Shown here piece after piece: positions 31,844 to 42,742 of a stretch of DNA of 64,000 nt. The notes beneath the pieces are model-generated. The model had not been told where the DNA came from. It searched no databases and saw only the letters and a program-made list of their open reading frames with translations. This DNA is from Verticillium longisporum (lineage: Eukaryota > Ascomycota > Sordariomycetes > Glomerellales > Plectosphaerellaceae): assembly GCA_019188255.1 (NCBI GenBank), contig JAETXT010000002.1, forward strand, positions 6,565,011-6,629,010. Direction: 5' to 3'. Every line of letters begins with the position of its first letter. Position 1 is the first letter of the stretch. The translations under genes and the position numbers were made by a program.

Positions 31844-33172
31844 ATGGCCCCTTCCACTATTGACAACCTCGAGCGCGAGGACCACAAGCGCGATGCCGAC
31901 TTCAACAAGGCACTCCACGGCAAGTCTGCGCAGGCCAAGGGCGGTATCGCCGCCATGTTCAGCAAGGGCAGCGACGCGAAGAAGGCCGCTGTCGACGAGT
32001 ACTTCAAGCACTGGGACAACCAGGCGGCCAAGGACGAGACCCCTGAGCAGAGGGCCGTATGTCGAGACCTCGGACCCCTGAGACGCATTCTAAAAGACTA
32101 ACAAGAAGAAAGGCCCGCCAAGCCGAGTACGCGACTCTGACAAGACAGTGAGTACTCACCTGTCCATGTGCACATGCCAGCAACCGTCTGACACTTGTTT
32201 CCGCGCAGCTACTACAACCTGGCGACCGACTTGTACGAGTACGGCTGGGGCCAGTCCTTCCACTTCTGCCGCTTCACCAAGGGCGAGCCTTTCTACCAGG
32301 CCATCGCTCGTCACGAGCACTACCTCGCTCACTGCATCAACATTAAGCGCGGCATGAAGGTTCTCGACGTCGGATGCGGTGTTGGTGGCCCTGCCCGTGA
32401 GATTGCCAAGTTCACTGGCGCTCACATTACCGGCCTCAACAACAACGACTACCAGATCGACCGTGCCACGCACTACGCCGCGAAGGAGGGCCTTTCCGGT
32501 CAGCTCGACTTTGTCAAGGGTGACTTCATGGTAAGCCGAGATTTCATTCTTGCTTGATTCTCTCTTCAGTCGGTGCTAACGTCGTCTCTCCTTCAGCAAA
32601 TGTCGTTCCCTGACAACTCCTTCGATGCCGTCTACGCCATTGAGGCGACGGTTCACGCCCCCACCCTTGAGGGCATCTACAGCGAGATCTTCCGTGTCCT
32701 GAAGCCCGGCGGTGTCTTTGGCGTGTATGAGTGGCTCATGACTGACGAGTACGACAACGACAACCTCGAGCACCGTGAGATCCGTCTCGGCATTGAGCAG
32801 GGTGACGGCATTGCCAACATGTGCAAGGTCGATGAGGCCCTTGCTGCCATGAAGGCGGCTGGTTTCGAGATGATCATGAACGAGGATCTCGCGGCGGGCG
32901 ACGATGAGTACCCCTGGTGGTGGCCCATGGCCGGCGACCTGTCCTACCTCCAGTACGCCTTTGACTTCTTCACGATTGCTCGCATGACCAATTGGGGTCG
33001 CTTCATTGCGCACAACACGGCCGGCTTCCTCGAGATGATCAAGCTGGCGCCTGCTGGCACCAAGAAGACGGCGGACAGCCTGGGCCTGGCAGCCGACTGC
33101 TTGGCGGCCGGTGGCAAGAAGCACCTCTTCACGCCCATGTACCTCATGGTTGCGAAGAAGCCTGAGAACTAA
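31844..33172 (+). CDS. erg6: Sterol 24-C-methyltransferase (ERG6)
   Basis: A four-exon gene (31844-32056, 32113-32147, 32209-32530, 32597-33172) encoding 381 aa; introns are 56, 61 and 66 nt. Exon 2 has only 35 nt. The sterol-binding signature [22 protein letters not shown] motif I ([16 protein letters not shown]) and the following [12 protein letters not shown] are clear. [10 protein letters not shown] and the C-terminal sterol methyltransferase domain complete it. The enzyme moves a methyl group from S-adenosylmethionine to C24 of the sterol side chain (lanosterol or eburicol route in moulds, zymosterol in yeast) on ER or lipid-droplet membranes. No damage is seen; all splices keep frame. 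Confidence 0.97.
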
Positions 33173-34113
33173 ATCAGCTCATCGCCGTGTGAGCGAAGGA
33201 GCAGGAGTTGGGGCTTTTTTTTGATGATAATGCATAAGGAAGTGGCATTAAACATGAGGGGCAGCAGCGTGAGCGAGAGGCTCGGCGCACTTGACTATAC
33301 GGTTTAATCTCATGTCCAACCCACACGTTTGCCTCGCAAAAGAAAAAGAGGGGTTCAGGACTATTTCTTCATTGTATCATAGATTCGACAATACATGGTA
33401 GAACAGTTGAGTATATTTCAATCGTCGCGATAAAGCCCCATAGTACATAACGCGTCGTGCCATACACCAGAACAGTATCTGTATTGGTATTGAGGCACTT
33501 GCTGCTGATGCTGTGCTCAGGGGGCGCAGGAGTGCATGGCAGGCCAACCAGCGCAGCCAATGTCGACACAGTGAGCGGAGACAGACGGGCGCAATCGGAG
33601 ACAAACGGGTGTCGACGGTTGGATTGCCCATGTCCCGCCTTACATAAGGCGATGGGAATCGGATGGCGCCTTGCCGCATTGGGACTAGATCACCGCCCCC
33701 GGCCTCCCTATCTCCCCCAACGAAGCCAGCCCAGGCGCTGTAAGCTGGTGCGTGCAGGCGCTGAGAGGTCCGCTGCAATTCAACGGACTGTCGCTGCGTC
33801 GAAAAAGTTGGGGACGACCCGGAAAGCTAAGCAAAAAAGCTGCTCTCGCTGCGAGAAGGACCGCCTCCGAAATTCCCTCGACAGCTCCATTCTCGTCTCG
33901 TCCTCTACCCTTCCGCAATTCAACCCGACCCCCTCCCCCTTTGGACCTTTCATCCTCACGTCCTCGCCCGGTGTTTGTGTTCCACCCTTGGGCTTTCAAT
34001 TCCATCATTCGCATCATCTTCCTTCCCATCTCGTGTTTGCCCTCGAGATTCCGCGGCTGCCGCTAAAGTCAATTCGCACATCAACCACACAACCCCCCGA
34101 AGCTCGATTCAAG
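33173..34113. other. Intergenic: ERG6 3' flank and PDB1 promoter
   Basis: Open frames here run into PDB1 but lack coding character. The pyrimidine-rich tract at about 33880-34080 looks like a promoter or 5' leader. Confidence 0.5.
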
Positions 34114-35418
34114 ATGTCCCGACTTCTACGTCCCGCCACCCGCCTGGCCGCCTCTACGAGGGCCGCCGCCCTTCGTCCCTCTGCCTTCCATCTCTCTGCC
34201 GCCGCTCGATTCCCCTCTTTCGCCGCCCAGACGAGGACGTACGCCGACGCCAAGGGCAGCAAGGACTACACTGTCCGTGAGGCCCTCAACGAGGCCCTCG
34301 CGGAGGAGCTCGAGTCCAACGAGAAGGTCTTCGTCCTCGGAGAGGAGGTCGCACAGTACAACGGCGCGTACAAGGTCACCAAGGGCCTCCTGGACCGCTT
34401 CGGCGACAAGAGGGTCATCGACACGCCGATCACGGAGTCCGGCTTCTGCGGTCTCGCCGTTGGTGCCGCCCTCAGCGGCCTGCACCCTGTGGTAAGCATT
34501 GACTCTGCCCCGGAAGAATTGCCATGATGCGGTAGCCCGTCTTTCGAACACAGCCTGCGTGTTGTTCCGGCTCGAGCTGGAACACGGTGGCGGGTTCGAT
34601 GGTCCGCGCCGCGAATTGCGCACTTGCTTTTGTCCGCCTGCTGACCACGTCCTTCTATAGTGCGAGTTCATGACCTTCAACTTTGCCATGCAGGCCATTG
34701 ACCAGATTGTCAACTCTGCGGCCAAGACGCTCTACATGTCCGGTGGCATTCAGCCCTGCAACATCACCTTCCGCGGCCCCAACGGCTTCGCCGCCGGTGT
34801 CGGTGCGCAGCACTCGCAGGACTACTCTGCGTGGTACGGCAGCATCCCCGGCCTCAAGGTTGTCTCCCCTGGAGCGCCGAGGACGCCAAGGGTCTCATGA
34901 AGGCCGCCATCCGCGACCCCAACCCCGTCGTCGTTCTCGAGAACGAGCTGCTGTACGGCCAGACCTTCCCCATGTCCGAGGCCGCCCAGAAGGACGACTT
35001 TGTCATCCCCTTCGGCAAGGCCAAGATTGAGCGTGCCGGCTCTGACCTGACCATCGTCACCCTGTCCCGCTGCGTAGGCCAGTCGCTCGTCGCCGCCGAG
35101 AACATCAAGAAGAAGTACGGCGCCGAGTGCGAGGTCATCAACCTGCGCTCCGTCAAGCCCCTCGATATTGAGTCGATTGTCAAGTCGGTCAAGAAGACGG
35201 GCCGCCTGCTGTGCGTCGAGTCCGGCTACCCCGCCTTCGGTGTCGGCTCCGAGATCCTCGCCCTCACCATGGAGTACGCCTTTGACTACCTCCACGCCCC
35301 CGCCCAGCGTGTCACCGGTGCTGAGGTCCCCACGCCCTACGCCCAGGGTCTCGAGGAGATGTCCTTCCCCACCGAGCCCCTGATCGAGGACTACATCGCC
35401 AAGATGCTGAAGCTGTAA
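34114..35418 (+). CDS. pdb1: Pyruvate dehydrogenase E1 beta subunit, with a frame break
   Basis: Exon 1 is 34114-34491 and exon 2 is 34661-35418; the 169-nt intron has GTAAGC, GCTGAC and CTATAG. An Arg/Ala/Ser-rich mitochondrial presequence (~37 residues) precedes [17 protein letters not shown]1-beta landmarks include [39 protein letters not shown], a [20 protein letters not shown] helix, [17 protein letters not shown] and [15 protein letters not shown]. With E1-alpha it forms the thiamine-diphosphate-dependent decarboxylase of the mitochondrial pyruvate dehydrogenase complex. In a four-C run (34866-34869) the frame slips just before the expected [19 protein letters not shown]. Adding one C gives a complete 378-aa protein; as read, it would stop soon after that slip. 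Confidence 0.95.
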
Positions 35419-36229
35419 GAAGGAGGTGAATACACGTGGAATGGGGAGGGAGGGAGAGAGGCACAAAGGGAAAGAGAGGAGTAGATGGCTTGGGAAGAAG
35501 AGTCGCTGGCGTATTTTGGGAACCTTGGAATTGAGGTTTTCCTGACCATCCGAACAGCACTACTTCGATAATGGGCCGTTGACGCGCCGTTGGACTCGGG
35601 CGAAAATTGTACTTGTATGCTGCAATGTCATATACACACATCCCATACCACGAGGAATGGCCCGGGCTTCCACGCAGCGGGGAGTGACCTGCAGTCCTTT
35701 TTGCTTGAGTCTATTAGAAGATGGCTTTGCTATGTCATGTTTTTCCGCCGTGTGGAAGGTTCTCTTTTGTGAACTGTGCGCTGTAATGTGTCTGGTGTCC
35801 TCGTAGAGGAATGGCAATATTTGAGGAGGCGGGACTGGAAGTCAAATGCCACGCATATTCTGCCCAACACTGAAGGGGATCAATGCATAGAAATTATGGC
35901 TTAGGTCAGATACCCAAAGCTGGGTGCACTGGCAAGGCTGGCATAGCAAATGGTTGTAGAGCAGAGCTACAGTGGGGATTATAGCGCGTTCGGCCACTGA
36001 GCAGACCCTGATGAGCTGCTGGTCGGAAGCGACACCACGTCATTGGATCAGGGCACCACCACCTCACTCTGGTCCCCTCCTCTTGCCTGCTGGCCCCATC
36101 ATCGATTTGAAGCTCGAGCTCATGCCTCAAGCCTCGTCAACACTCAACACTCAACAACCACTTTGACCGTCAAGCAGCTGAGCCTCATCCAGCATCTTGA
36201 GCCTGGAGGCCTGGAGAGTCTCGCCAACC
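35419..36229. other. Intergenic: PDB1 3' flank and SKI2 promoter
   Basis: Between two plus-strand genes. Short ORFs lack coding character, and nothing else is recognised. Confidence 0.5.
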
Positions 36230-39200
36230 ATGACGACAGAATTGGCCGAGGCCATACAAGGTCTCCGCCTCGACGAGAAAGACGTCAATATCGACGACAT
36301 TCTATTCGAGCAACGTCCCCGTAAGCGTGTGAGGCAGAACTCGTCAGAGCTCAAAAGCAGTCTGGAGAAGGACTGCCTCACGCCAACCTCCTCCTTCCCC
36401 AATGACTGGCTCCACCGGCACCAGCAGTATGTCGCACTTGCACCTGCCACCAAGGATTGCCTGCTGACACGTGAACCAGACGCTGGGACTGTCCTGTCGA
36501 CTACACGGAACTCTTCAGGCTTGCTCCGCCCCAGACTCGCACCGTGACCCGGTTCCAGCGTCACGGCCTTGAGGGCAGGGTCACCGGCTACAAGAACGTC
36601 ACAGTCCCTGCCAACAGTGCCACAGCCAAGAACTCGACCTCGTTCTCCCGGAAACCCGCCAGCAGGGCCGAGTTTGTGCGCGGCGCCGCTGGCTTCTTTC
36701 CCTTTGCCCCCGGCGGCCTCGAGGGCGTCGAGTCCGCCGCAGCGCTCGAGGACCAGCTGCACCGCACGAGCGGCGTCGACGCCGGGTCCTCGAACAAACT
36801 CGAGAGGGTCATCAAGCTCGGTGTCGACGGCAGCCTTCTCGAGGTTGCACCTGGTCTCAGCCGCGGTATCAACTTTTCCAGCAAGAAGAATGACCAGGAC
36901 GAGGCCAAGGCTGTCGAGCAGGAGCTCGACGAGGAGCCTGAGCAGGCGCCTGACGCGCAGAATGAAGAGACGGCCGCCAGGGCCGATGGAGACGACGCTG
37001 ACACCCCTGAGGAGGACGACAGCGAAGACATCGATGCCATCCTGCCGGTCGAGTTCCCTGCACTCGAACCACACGGCACACTCGCGGCATCCAGCGCGCG
37101 GAAGGCTGGCCGCGAATGGGCGCATATGGTCGACATCAACAGGGATATAACCAATTTTAGAGAACTGGTGCCCGACATGGCGAGGGATTGGCCATTTGAG
37201 CTTGACACGTTCCAAAAGGAGGCCATCTACCACCTCGAGAATGGTGACTCTGTCTTCGTGGCGGCGCACACGTCGGCGGGCAAGACGGTGGTTGCCGAGT
37301 ACGCCATAGCCTTGGCTGCTCGGCACATGACCAAGGCCATCTATACTTCGCCCATCAAAGCGTTGAGTAACCAGAAATTCCGTGACTTCCGGCAGGAATT
37401 CGACGAGGTTGGTATTCTCACGGGCGATGTTCAGATCAACCCTGAAGCCAGCTGTCTCATCATGACGACTGAGATTCTTCGCTCCATGCTGTACCGTGGT
37501 GCTGATCTCATCCGAGACGTCGAGTTTGTCATTTTCGACGAAGTCCACTATGTCAACGATCTCGAACGTGGCGTCGTGTGGGAGGAAGTCATCATTATGC
37601 TCCCGGAACATGTGTCCCTTATCTTGCTGTCAGCCACTGTTCCCAACACGCACGAATTTGCCTCTTGGGTGGGCCGAACGAAGCAGAAGGATATCTATGT
37701 CATCTCGACACCGAAACGACCAGTCCCCCTGGAACACTACCTATGGGCCGGCAAAGACATCCACAAGATCGTCACGGCCGACAAAAAGTTCAGCGAAAAG
37801 GGCTGGAAAGACGCCAATGCTGCTCTGCAAGGCAAGGAGAAGCTCAAGCAGATCGAGAGCAGCGGCAACGCTCGCGGCGGTGGTCCGCCGAGAGGAGGTC
37901 AGAGAGGAGGTCAGCGCGGCGGCCAGAGGGGCGGCGGAGGCCAGCGAGGCGGAGGCGGGGGTCAGCAGAGAGGTCGCGGTGGTCCTCCCCGTGCGAGCCA
38001 TGCACCAGGGCACATGGGCCGTGGTGGACGAAGTGGATTCGCATCTGCTGCTCAAGACAAGAACATCTGGGTTCACCTCGTCCAGTTCCTCAAGAAGAAC
38101 ACGCTGTTGCCCGCTTGTATCTTCGTCTTCTCGAAGAAGCGGTGCGAGCAAAATGCCGATGCGCTTAGCAACCAGGATTTCTGCACAGCATCCGAAAAAG
38201 CGCCATTCACATGACGATCGAGAAGTCAGTTGCTCGGCTGAAGCCGGAGGATCGTCAACTACCACAAATCATCAGGCTTCGTGAGCTCTTATCTCGTGGC
38301 ATCGCTGTCCATCACGGCGGTCTGCTTCCCATTGTTAAGGAGGTTGTCGAGATTCTGTTCGCACAGACCCTGGTCAAGGTTCTCTTCGCCACGGAGACTT
38401 TTGCCATGGGTCTCAATTTACCCACGAGGACTGTCGTTTTCTCCGGCTACCGCAAGCACGATGGACACTCGTTCCGCAACCTGCTCCCCGGCGAGTACAC
38501 GCAGATGGCCGGTCGAGCTGGACGCCGAGGTCTTGACCCCGTCGGTTCGGTTATCATTGTGCCGCCGGGAACTTCCGACGAGGTACCTCCCGTGGTTGAG
38601 CTACAGAAGATGATTCTGGGAGAGGCGTCTAAGCTGCGCTCTCAATTCCGTCTTACTTACAACATGATACTCAACCTGCTGCGTGTGGAGGCCCTCAAGA
38701 TCGAGGAGATGATCAAACGCAGTTTCTCGGAACATGCCACTCAGCAGTTGCTTCCCGAGCACGAGAAGGCAGTAAAGGTCTCTGAGGCCGACTTGGCGAA
38801 GATTAAGCGTGACTCTTGTGACACTTGCGACAAGGATAAGGTCATGGACGTGTGCCACCAGGCATCCCAGGATTTCAAAGAGCTCACCACAAGCCTCTAC
38901 TCCGCACTGGTCAAGCTGCCGATTGGTCGCAAGATGTTTAGCCAGGCACGCCTGATCGTCTACAACAAGGATGGTGTTCGCACCCCAGGTATCCTCCTTG
39001 CCGACGGTGCAAGTGTCAAGGGCTCCTCCAGTGGCGCAACACTTCACGTCTGTGAGCTCCGAACACTCCGCGAGACTCGCGACTCGACAGATCTGCTGCC
39101 CTTTATCCCGGCCTTCCGCAAATACCTCACTCCTCTTCCACAGCACAAGAAGCAGATACAGGTCAAGACTCTTCACGTTCCTATTGCTGACGTGGAGTGT

Positions 39201-40172
39201 CTGACTCGCTATACCACGAAGGGCATCGTGCCTGATATCTTCCGGGGGGTGAAGAGTACCAAAAGGCAAAGGGCAGGCTGCACGCTCTTTGCAGGGGCTG
39301 GGATGATCTCTGGGACGAGGTCGATCTTGCCAAGATTAGGAATCTCGCACTCCAGGAGATCATCGAGAAGCGTCAGGAGGCTGTTCGCACTGCTTCCCAC
39401 TCGCCTGCTCTCGGGTGTGACAACTTTGTCAAGCACGTACGTGATGATAATACCTTCGGCCCTTTTTGCTTTGCCGCTAACACTTGTGTAGTTCGCCATG
39501 TGTCACGACCAGTGGCTTATCAAGGACCATATCGCCCAGTTGCAGCTGTCGCTGTCCAACCAGAACCTCCAACTGCTTCCCGACTACGAGCAGCGCGTCC
39601 TCGTCCTCAAGGAGCTGCAGTTCATTGACGACAGCGCTCGTATCCTGCTCAAGGGCAAGGTGGCCTGTGAAATCCATTCGGGCGATGAATTGGTGCTCAC
39701 GGAGCTCATCCTTGACAACGTGCTCGCGGACTACGAGCCGGCCGAAATCGCCGCGCTTCTTTCGGCGTTTGTGTTCCAGGAGAAGACGGACAGCGAGCCG
39801 ACGCTGACGGGCAACCTGGAGAGGGGCAAGCAGACCATCATCGACATTAGCGAGAAGATCAACAACGTCCAGACGATCCATCAGGTCATCCAGTCGACGG
39901 ACGACTCGAACGACTTTACGTCACGGCCGCGTTTCGGCCTCATGGAGGTTGTGTACGAGTGGGCCCGTGGCATGAGCTTCAAGAACATCACCGACCTGAC
40001 CGATGTGCTCGAAGGCACTATTGTCAGGACCATCACCCGGCTTGACGAGACGTGCCGCGAGGTCAAGAACGCGGCTAGGATCATTGGCGACCCTGAGCTG
40101 TACCAGAAGATGCAGGCTGCACAGGAGATGATCAAGCGAGACATTACGGCCGTGGCAAGTCTTTACATGTAG
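36230..40172 (+). CDS. ski2: SKI2-type exosome RNA helicase, with two frame breaks
   Basis: Exons are 36230-36426, 36480-39436 and 39492-40172 (introns 53 and 55 nt). The N-terminal Ski2 region includes [29 protein letters not shown]. Helicase motifs follow: AHTSAGKT (Walker A), FDEVHYVND (DEVH), LLSATVPN and [10 protein letters not shown] (motif VI). An RGG/Gln-rich insertion (37879-38040) occupies the arch region, and the C-terminus has the DSHCT domain ([26 protein letters not shown]). By family it is the cytoplasmic Ski-complex helicase feeding mRNA to the exosome for 3'-5' decay. Two one-base gaps break the frame: a five-A run (38195-38199) and a six-G run (39244-39249). With both restored the product is 1278 aa, normal for Ski2. 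MTR4 is less likely because of the N-terminal sequence and the RGG insert. Confidence 0.93.
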
Positions 40173-40570
40173 AGGGGCTGTTTGGAAAAGGGGCATAGAG
40201 GCGGATGGCGACATTGGATTGTAGATGATGATGATTGATCATGGATACATGCTGAAGACTTTTCATTTACTGTTCAAGTTTCATCGTTCGTCCGTCACGT
40301 TTGTGAAACTCCCTGTGTCTAGAAACTTGTTTGCGTATATCGCCTATTCCTCACACATGGAGAGGTAATGGCGGCCATCAGAAAGCCAGCGTTAGTCAGT
40401 CTGGTATTAACGATAGATGTAGTTCAAGGTCCCCCTGCTTCTCCTCTCATCGTATCTGCCTGCAATCCATGATTCGCTCCTCGTGCCCATGTAACGCCAG
40501 AAAAGAGATCCCCATTCATTCTTGAGTGTTGTGTTCCAGCCTCTCGAGATATCCTCAGACACAGCCGCAT
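40173..40570. other. Intergenic: convergent 3' flanks of SKI2 and the ESCRT-III gene
   Basis: 398 nt between two stops. No gene is seen. Confidence 0.5.
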
Positions 40571-41479
40571 CTACGCACGCAGAGCGCGCAGCCTCTGCTG
40601 AAGGGCATCCTCCTCCTCAGCGGTGGGCTCCTCGCGCGCGGGCTCCTCCTTGGCCGGGGTGGCGCTCTCGAGCTGCTGGCTCAGCTGCACGCCGGCGTCG
40701 TCGGCGAGCTTGCCGAGGAGCTCGTGGACGGCGTCCTCGGAGACCTGGGTGCTCGTGGACTGGGTGATGGCGTCCTGGTAGATGCCGTTGGACATGGCGT
40801 ACTCTTCATTCTGCTGCTTGAACTGCTCGAGGGTGACGAGGGTCTGCGGGCGACATGGTTAGCGGGCGGGGGCACCAATGCAGCGTAAACACGTAGGCAG
40901 GCTTTGGGGCAGGCCGGCAGCAGGTGGGCAGGCAGCAGGCGGCTCACCTTCTCTGGGTTCATGTTCCTCTGCGCGACGGACATGGTCCGCGAGGACTGGC
41001 CCATCATGTGCGTCATGCGGTTCATCGAGTTGTTGGCCTGGATCTGGGCGGCCGAGAGCTCGGCCATGTCGGCCATCTGGTCCATCTGCTGGGCGAGGGC
41101 CTGCTTGGACAGGAGCATCTTGGCCTTCTGGTAGGCCTTTTGGGTCTCGCCGTTCTTGAGGAGCTGCAAGTGGTGTCTGTCAGCGCTGCCGTCGCAATGA
41201 ACATGTGCATAGCCTGAGCGTCGGGCACAGGGTGCGCCTGTGAAAAGTTTCGAAACGTACGTCCTGGATTTGCTTCTTCAGGATGGGATCCTGCTTGGCG
41301 GCCTTTTGGGCTTCTCTCCTGGCCTGCTTCGCTTGGAACTACAAGCGGGCGTCAGCGTTGGGTGACGAGCGATACGAGACTCCTGCTTTTCGAGCCCGCC
41401 GAGCGTACTCGAAGAGAGGGCAACGTACCCTGGCCTGGAACTCGACCTGCATGTCGCGACCGAGCTGTCGGTTGTTCAT
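40571..41479 (-). CDS. Snf7-family ESCRT-III subunit, CHMP1/Did2-like
   Basis: A four-exon gene (41429-41479, 41261-41338, 40948-41163, 40571-40843) encoding 205 aa, with introns of 90, 97 and 104 nt, longer than most here. The basic N-terminal helices (RREAQKAAKQDPILKKQIQDLLKNG, AYQKAKMLLSKQAL) and central MDQMADMAELSAAQIQ and NSMNRMTHMMGQSSRTM stretches match the Snf7 fold. The acidic C-terminus ends in LQQRLRALRA, a MIM1 motif of the kind that binds Vps4, as in Did2/CHMP1. The family builds membrane-constricting filaments at multivesicular endosomes. The N-terminus differs from the Did2 sequences I remember, so it may be a paralogous or divergent CHMP1. Each splice keeps phase. Confidence 0.82.
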
Positions 41480-42174
41480 GATGGCGTCGTGCGGTTGGGA
41501 CCCTTATGGCGGGGAAGTGCGGGACAAGTTGGCAGTGGCTGGCTATTTGGGAGAAAGCGATGGTCCCGTCTTCGCGATTGGATGAGTTTCGAACGTTCCG
41601 AGTCTCGAGATCGCAGGGGGCTCAAAAGAGAGAGACGAAATCGAAACGAGGTGGCGATGGGTCGGAGGACTGCGTCTGATAGAGCGTAAGAGATACTTTG
41701 GAGTCTTGGCCTCGACGGCCGGTTCTCGCACCACATGACGGGTGGGAGCCTCGCGGGGGCGGAGCATCGTTCAGCTGGCGGCAGTCCATGGCAGTCTGAT
41801 CCGGTGGTCTGGCAGGCCGCTAGACCCCGCCAACAGGGCAAGCCACTGTATGACGCAAGTCTGCGGCTGTTCAGCCACAGTGAGAGCCACGCCTGCCTGT
41901 TCCTCGAGGCGTGTGTGCCCCTCAGGGTCCAGACGGTCACGAGACATTGATTGAGCCTCATGTCATGATCTCATGGATTCAGAGACACCGATGCTCAAGT
42001 CGGCGATTCAGTGCCCCAGCCTGTATATATAACAGGAGTCTCGATTTGACTAACAAGCATCTGCGTTGAATTCCAAGACCACCGAATACGCAAACATCTG
42101 TCATCCACGTCGTGCTTGATACTTTTGACACAGCATAAGACAAATCCCCCCTCCACCTCCAAGGCAGACAGACA
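41480..42174. promoter_or_regulatory. Divergent promoter between ESCRT-III and DUF427 genes
   Basis: 695 nt between divergent genes. A TATATATAA-like A/T string lies near 42024-42032. No specific operator is identified. Confidence 0.45.
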
Positions 42175-42742
42175 ATGGCAGCCCGAGCTAGACTCAACGT
42201 CCAGACCTTTCCCCGGCCGCCCCTCCTCGAGCAGATATCGCGCCACATTCAAATTAAATGGAAAGGGACTGTGATAGCAGACACGCAAGACGCATACTGG
42301 GTGCTCGAGACGCACCACCCGCCCAGTTCGTTGCGCCCTTCCCTAGCCTCGTCTTTCCACTTTGACGTGCTATTCAAGACTATAAAGAGACAGAGACTCA
42401 TGATTGACAGCCTACTATATCCCACCCGACTCGATGAAGGTCAACCTCGCCAAGACCCGGCGGAGCACCTACTGCGAGTGGAAGGGCGCGGCAACCTACT
42501 ACGCCGTCGCAGCCCCCGGCACGGGCGAGACCGTCTCGAACCGCATCTGGTCCTACGACAGCCCGACGCGGGGTTTCGAGCCCATCCGGGGCTACCTCTC
42601 GCTCTACGCGGGGCCCTGGGACTGCTTCGTCGACGGGGAGCTCGTCGAGGCGCAGCCGGGCGACTTTTACGGTGGGTGGGTGACCTCGGAGATCGAGGGC
42701 ATCGTCAAGGGGCGGAACGGCAATTTCGACCCTGTCATTTAG
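42175..42742 (+). CDS. DUF427 domain protein
   Basis: Exons 42175-42325 and 42411-42742 (85-nt intron with a GTTCGT donor) encode 160 aa. The splice joins VLETHHPP to TYYIPPDSMKVNLAK, reconstituting a DUF427 fold: IKWKGTVIADTQDAYWVLETHH at the N-terminus, then CEWKGAATYYAV, SPTRGFEPIRGYLSLY and the closing GGWVTSEIEGIVKG. DUF427 proteins are small beta-rich proteins of unknown biochemical role found in bacteria and fungi. The length is normal for a single domain. The second exon alone would lack the first strands, which supports the two-exon model. Confidence 0.85.

Noticed and set aside
36151..37611. Long minus-strand ORF (486 codons) opposite SKI2
   Set aside because: It is antisense to strongly conserved helicase sequence; GC-rich third positions create long antisense frames. 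No domain is recognisable.
36230..40172. MTR4 instead of SKI2
   Set aside because: The N-terminal region and the RGG insert match Ski2-type proteins; nuclear Mtr4 lacks these.
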